This document shows, piece after piece, positions 61,524-64,000 of a stretch of 64,000 bases of DNA. Source of the stretch: Armatimonadota bacterium (GTDB taxonomy: Bacteria; Armatimonadota; Fimbriimonadia; Fimbriimonadales; Fimbriimonadaceae). Position 1 is the first letter of the stretch, and every line of letters begins with the position of its first letter. Both the position numbers and the translations under genes were made by a program. Location: NCBI GenBank assembly GCA_029781035.1, contig JAKOXK010000075.1, positions 1-64,000 of the forward strand, in the 5' to 3' direction. Below the pieces are notes generated by a model. That model was not told the DNA's origin and searched no databases. It saw only the letters and a list, made by a program, of their open reading frames with translations.

Positions 61524-63197
61524 TCAGGCTGGGCGCTGAGTCGCTGCGAGCTCCCTTGCCCGGGCAAGAGCAGCATCGACGTTCGGGCAGATGTTCTCCG
61601 CCCCGACGTGCTTGGCGAACTCGGCCCGCTCGAGGAACTGCTGTGGCTGTTTTTGGGCGCCGCAGAAAAGAACGTCGCGCCCCGATTCGTGGCACGTTGT
61701 AGCAAAGTCCTCGAGCGCCTGCATCCCAGTCGCGTCGATGGCCGTCATGTTCCGCAAGCGGACGACGACGATCGGTGGCATCTCCTCTATCTTCTCAGCG
61801 TAGTCATCGAGCTTCGAGGTCGAGCCGAAAAGGAACGGCCCTTGGATGCGGATGATGCGGAGACCATCGGGAATGTCCTTGCCCTGGAGCACGTGCTCCT
61901 CACCTGCCACCAAATAACCCTCGTCCACTTCACTGACCACGGTCGTTGCCGAAACCCGCGTGATGAACAGCAGGGCAGCGAGGATCATGCCAGCTTGGAC
62001 TGCGACGGTGAGGTCAGCGAACACGGTGAGCAGGAACGTCACGGCCCAGACTGCCGAGTCGGCCTTACTCAGCCTGAGGATGCCAGGAATTTCGCGCCAT
62101 TCGCCCATGTTGTAGGCGACGACAAGCAGGATGCCGGCGAGCACCGTCATCGGGATGAACTTGGCCAGTGGTGCGGCTAGCAGCACGATCACGAGAAGCG
62201 TGACGGCGTGGATCATGCCGGCTACCGGGGTTTTCGCTCCGCTTCTGATGCTCGTCGCGGTGCGCGCGATGGCCCCAGTGCTGGGAATCCCGCCGAACAA
62301 AGGCGACACGATGTTCGCTATGCCTTGAGCCGCCAATTCGACGTTGGAGTTGTGCTTGTCCTTGGTCATTCGGTCGGCGACGACGGCGGACATCAAAGAT
62401 TCGAGTGAACCGAGCAGGGCCACGGTCATCGCTGGCCCGATCAGTCGGCCCATGAGGTCGAGCCTGAGGGGAGGTACGGAGACAGGTGGCAAGCCTCGAG
62501 GAATCTCTCCAAACCGGGCTCCAACCGTGTCGACGGGCAACTTGAGTGCCATGGCAAAGGCCGTACCGCCCACAAGAGCCAGAATCGCGCCCGGGATCTT
62601 TGGCGTGAAGACACGCATCAGGGCAATGAGCGTGACCGCAGCGATGCCAAGCCAGAACGCGGGCCAGGTGACAGACCAGCGGGCGTCCCACAGACTGATC
62701 ATTCGGGCGAGGAACTCGCCTGGAGGTTTGGCCAAGTCGAGGCCGAAGAAGTCACGGAGCTGGGTGCTGGCGATGAGGATCGCTATCCCGTTCGTGAACC
62801 CCACGACAACGGGGCGAGGAATGAACTCGACCGCCTTGCCCAGGCCTGTCACACCGAGAACGAGGATGATGAGCCCGGCGAGCAGGGTGACCTGATGCAG
62901 CCCTTGCTCGCCGTATTTGCCGACAATGCCCGCGACGACGACCACAAAGGCGCCAGTCGGCCCACTCACCTGCGTCTTGGATCCGCCAAGAAGGGCGGCC
63001 AGAAAGCCAGCCACGATCGCCGTGGCCAGTCCGGCTTGGGGAGGTACCCCGGAGCTGATGGCAAACGCCATGGCCAACGGAAGTGCGACGAGTCCGACTG
63101 TCAGGCCGGCTACAAGGTCTTTGCCAAACAGGTGAGGCGAGTAAGACTTGAAGCTCGCGATAGACTTAGGGAGCCAGGCTTCAGCGTTGATAGCCAT
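61524..63197 (-). CDS. SulP family anion transporter with STAS domain
   Basis: 557 residues: about ten to twelve membrane segments beginning DLVAGLTVGLVALPLAMAFAISSGVPPQAGL, the SulP signature, with QGIANIVSPLFGGIPSTGAIARTA in the middle, and a cytoplasmic STAS domain (residues about 440-555, RIIRIQGPFLFGS and VVVRLRNMTAIDATGMQALE). Members move sulfate, bicarbonate or dicarboxylates; the substrate is not evident. It starts 2 bases after the heptose kinase gene and is probably co-transcribed with it. Confidence 0.94.
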   Translation of the reverse strand: MAINAEAWLPKSIASFKSYSPHLFGKDLVAGLTVGLVALPLAMAFAISSGVPPQAGLATAIVAGFLAALLGGSKTQVSGPTGAFVVVVAGIVGKYGEQGLHQVTLLAGLIILVLGVTGLGKAVEFIPRPVVVGFTNGIAILIASTQLRDFFGLDLAKPPGEFLARMISLWDARWSVTWPAFWLGIAAVTLIALMRVFTPKIPGAILALVGGTAFAMALKLPVDTVGARFGEIPRGLPPVSVPPLRLDLMGRLIGPAMTVALLGSLESLMSAVVADRMTKDKHNSNVELAAQGIANIVSPLFGGIPSTGAIARTATSIRSGAKTPVAGMIHAVTLLVIVLLAAPLAKFIPMTVLAGILLVVAYNMGEWREIPGILRLSKADSAVWAVTFLLTVFADLTVAVQAGMILAALLFITRVSATTVVSEVDEGYLVAGEEHVLQGKDIPDGLRIIRIQGPFLFGSTSKLDDYAEKIEEMPPIVVVRLRNMTAIDATGMQALEDFATTCHESGRDVLFCGAQKQPQQFLERAEFAKHVGAENICPNVDAALARARELAATQRPA

Positions 63198-63199
63198 GC

Positions 63200-64000
63200 T
63201 CAGGACCCAGAAAGGAGCTCAGAAGCGCTCACCGTCGCCACGCCGACTTTGCTCACGACGATCGCCGCTGCGCGGACGGCCAACCGGGCAGCTTGTGCCA
63301 TGTCGGCACCGGCCGCCAAAGCAAGGGTGAGGGTCGAGACCACAGTGTCTCCTGCACCCGCGACGTCGTAGACTTCGGCCGGGTGTGCAGGAACGATCAC
63401 GGTTTCGCCCTCGCGGTTCCAGACGCAGAGTCCTTTGGCTCCGCGGGTGACCACGAGAGCCTCGACGTCGAGGGCGTCCCGGAGGCTCTCACCAGCCTCA
63501 TGGATGTCGTCTGTCTTGAAACGTTTGTCTCCACTGGTCGCTAGGGCCTCACTGACGTTCAATGTGACGACGGTGGCGCCCGAAAGCAACGCCGCGTTGT
63601 CGGGCTTTCCATTGGCGAGGAACGGGACGTGCCGGTCCCGACACTGGGCGATGACAGGCGGGATTGTCAGATCGTTGACCACGCCTTTCGCGTAATCGGA
63701 GACCAGGACTGCCGAAACCGAACCGAGAGAGCTCTTGAGGCGGGCTGCCAGTTCCTGGGAGGGCCCGTCGGGCATGGCGTGCGTACTTTCGCGGTCCACA
63801 CGGAGCACCTGCTGGCTCTGGGCGACAACGCGGGTCTTGCGGGTGGTCGGTCGGCTGGAGTCTGTAACAATGCCTGCCACATCGGCACCTTGGCTGGCGA
63901 GGACCGTCTTGAGTTCGACACCTTTCGAGTCGTCGCCGACCGCGCCAAAAACCCGAACCCTGGCTCCTAGGGCCATCAAGTTGGCGGCGACGTTCGCAGC
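63200..64000 (-). CDS. D-glycero-beta-D-manno-heptose-7-phosphate kinase (partial)
   Basis: The 267 C-terminal residues of a PfkB-type kinase; the frame runs in from the right edge (AANVAANLMALGARVRVFGAVG). VLVSDYAKGVVND, TLNVSEALA and the anion-hole and catalytic-base segment VYDVAGAGDTVVSTLTLALAAG match the HldE/RfaE kinase domain. The protein stops right after the kinase, with no cytidylyltransferase-like domain, so it is the one-domain HldA arrangement with the adenylyltransferase elsewhere. It makes the heptose precursor of LPS core or of surface glycans. Confidence 0.9.
   Translation of the reverse strand, partial: AANVAANLMALGARVRVFGAVGDDSKGVELKTVLASQGADVAGIVTDSSRPTTRKTRVVAQSQQVLRVDRESTHAMPDGPSQELAARLKSSLGSVSAVLVSDYAKGVVNDLTIPPVIAQCRDRHVPFLANGKPDNAALLSGATVVTLNVSEALATSGDKRFKTDDIHEAGESLRDALDVEALVVTRGAKGLCVWNREGETVIVPAHPAEVYDVAGAGDTVVSTLTLALAAGADMAQAARLAVRAAAIVVSKVGVATVSASELLSGS

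Overview
The window looks like chromosomal DNA from a GC-rich (about 60%) diderm bacterium. A member of Armatimonadota (Fimbriimonadia-like) is my best guess. This rests on content, not a marker gene: envelope genes of a two-membrane cell (TolC, an LptD-like barrel, a heptose kinase), a DUF2961/GH172 hydrolase, a Tat-exported Gfo/Idh/MocA oxidoreductase, a TIGR03790 protein, FlgD-Ig ends and CAP-domain exported proteins. I saw no rRNA, tRNA, CRISPR array, prophage or insertion sequence.

Layout. 1-5.8 kb: end of an unidentified gene, DUF47-PiT phosphate uptake, galT, and small genes (membrane protein, SRPBCC, DUF4287/DUF5655, repeat-rich exported protein). 5.9-11.9 kb: exported DUF2961 hydrolase, a 0.67-kb repeat-rich spacer, a beta-propeller protein, a Cj0069-type protein and a Tat-signal dehydrogenase. 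11.9-18.3 kb: compact minus-strand histidine operon hisI-G-D-C-B-H-F-A (no hisE or hisN here), preceded by what looks like a complete transcription attenuator with a His-rich leader peptide. 18.4-25.4 kb: TIGR03790 protein, a two-subunit Mo-hydroxylase, a small exported protein and class I FbaB aldolase. 25.6-30.9 kb: TolC / MacA-like / permease / ATPase exporter. 31-34.6 kb: two tandem soluble globin-coupled chemoreceptors. 34.6-40 kb: DNA repair and mutagenesis block (3-methyladenine glycosylase divergent from imuB-dnaE2). 40-45 kb: two CAP-domain proteins, ThuA-like protein, family 39 glycosyltransferase, methyltransferase, ComEA-like protein. 45-49.6 kb: Ppx/GppA and xylulokinase sharing a palindromic promoter, ribosomal protein S1, coaE. 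49.8-58.5 kb: four large envelope proteins (CsgG-like, FlgD-Ig protein, LptD-like barrel, unknown). 58.5-64 kb: nadB, right-handed beta-helix protein, SulP transporter, heptose-7-phosphate kinase running off the end.

Most notable: (1) the his leader, with peptide, competing pairing and terminator all placed as ribosome-mediated attenuation requires; (2) many starts sitting 6-8 nt after a -10-like box, suggesting frequent leaderless transcripts, including a palindromic two-way promoter between ppx and xylB; (3) an imuB-dnaE2 cassette in which the polymerase carries an extra N-terminal domain and a degraded PHP site, with a 13-nt promoter motif repeated near a comEA-like gene; (4) nine tandem 21-bp dyads in the spacer before the beta-propeller gene.
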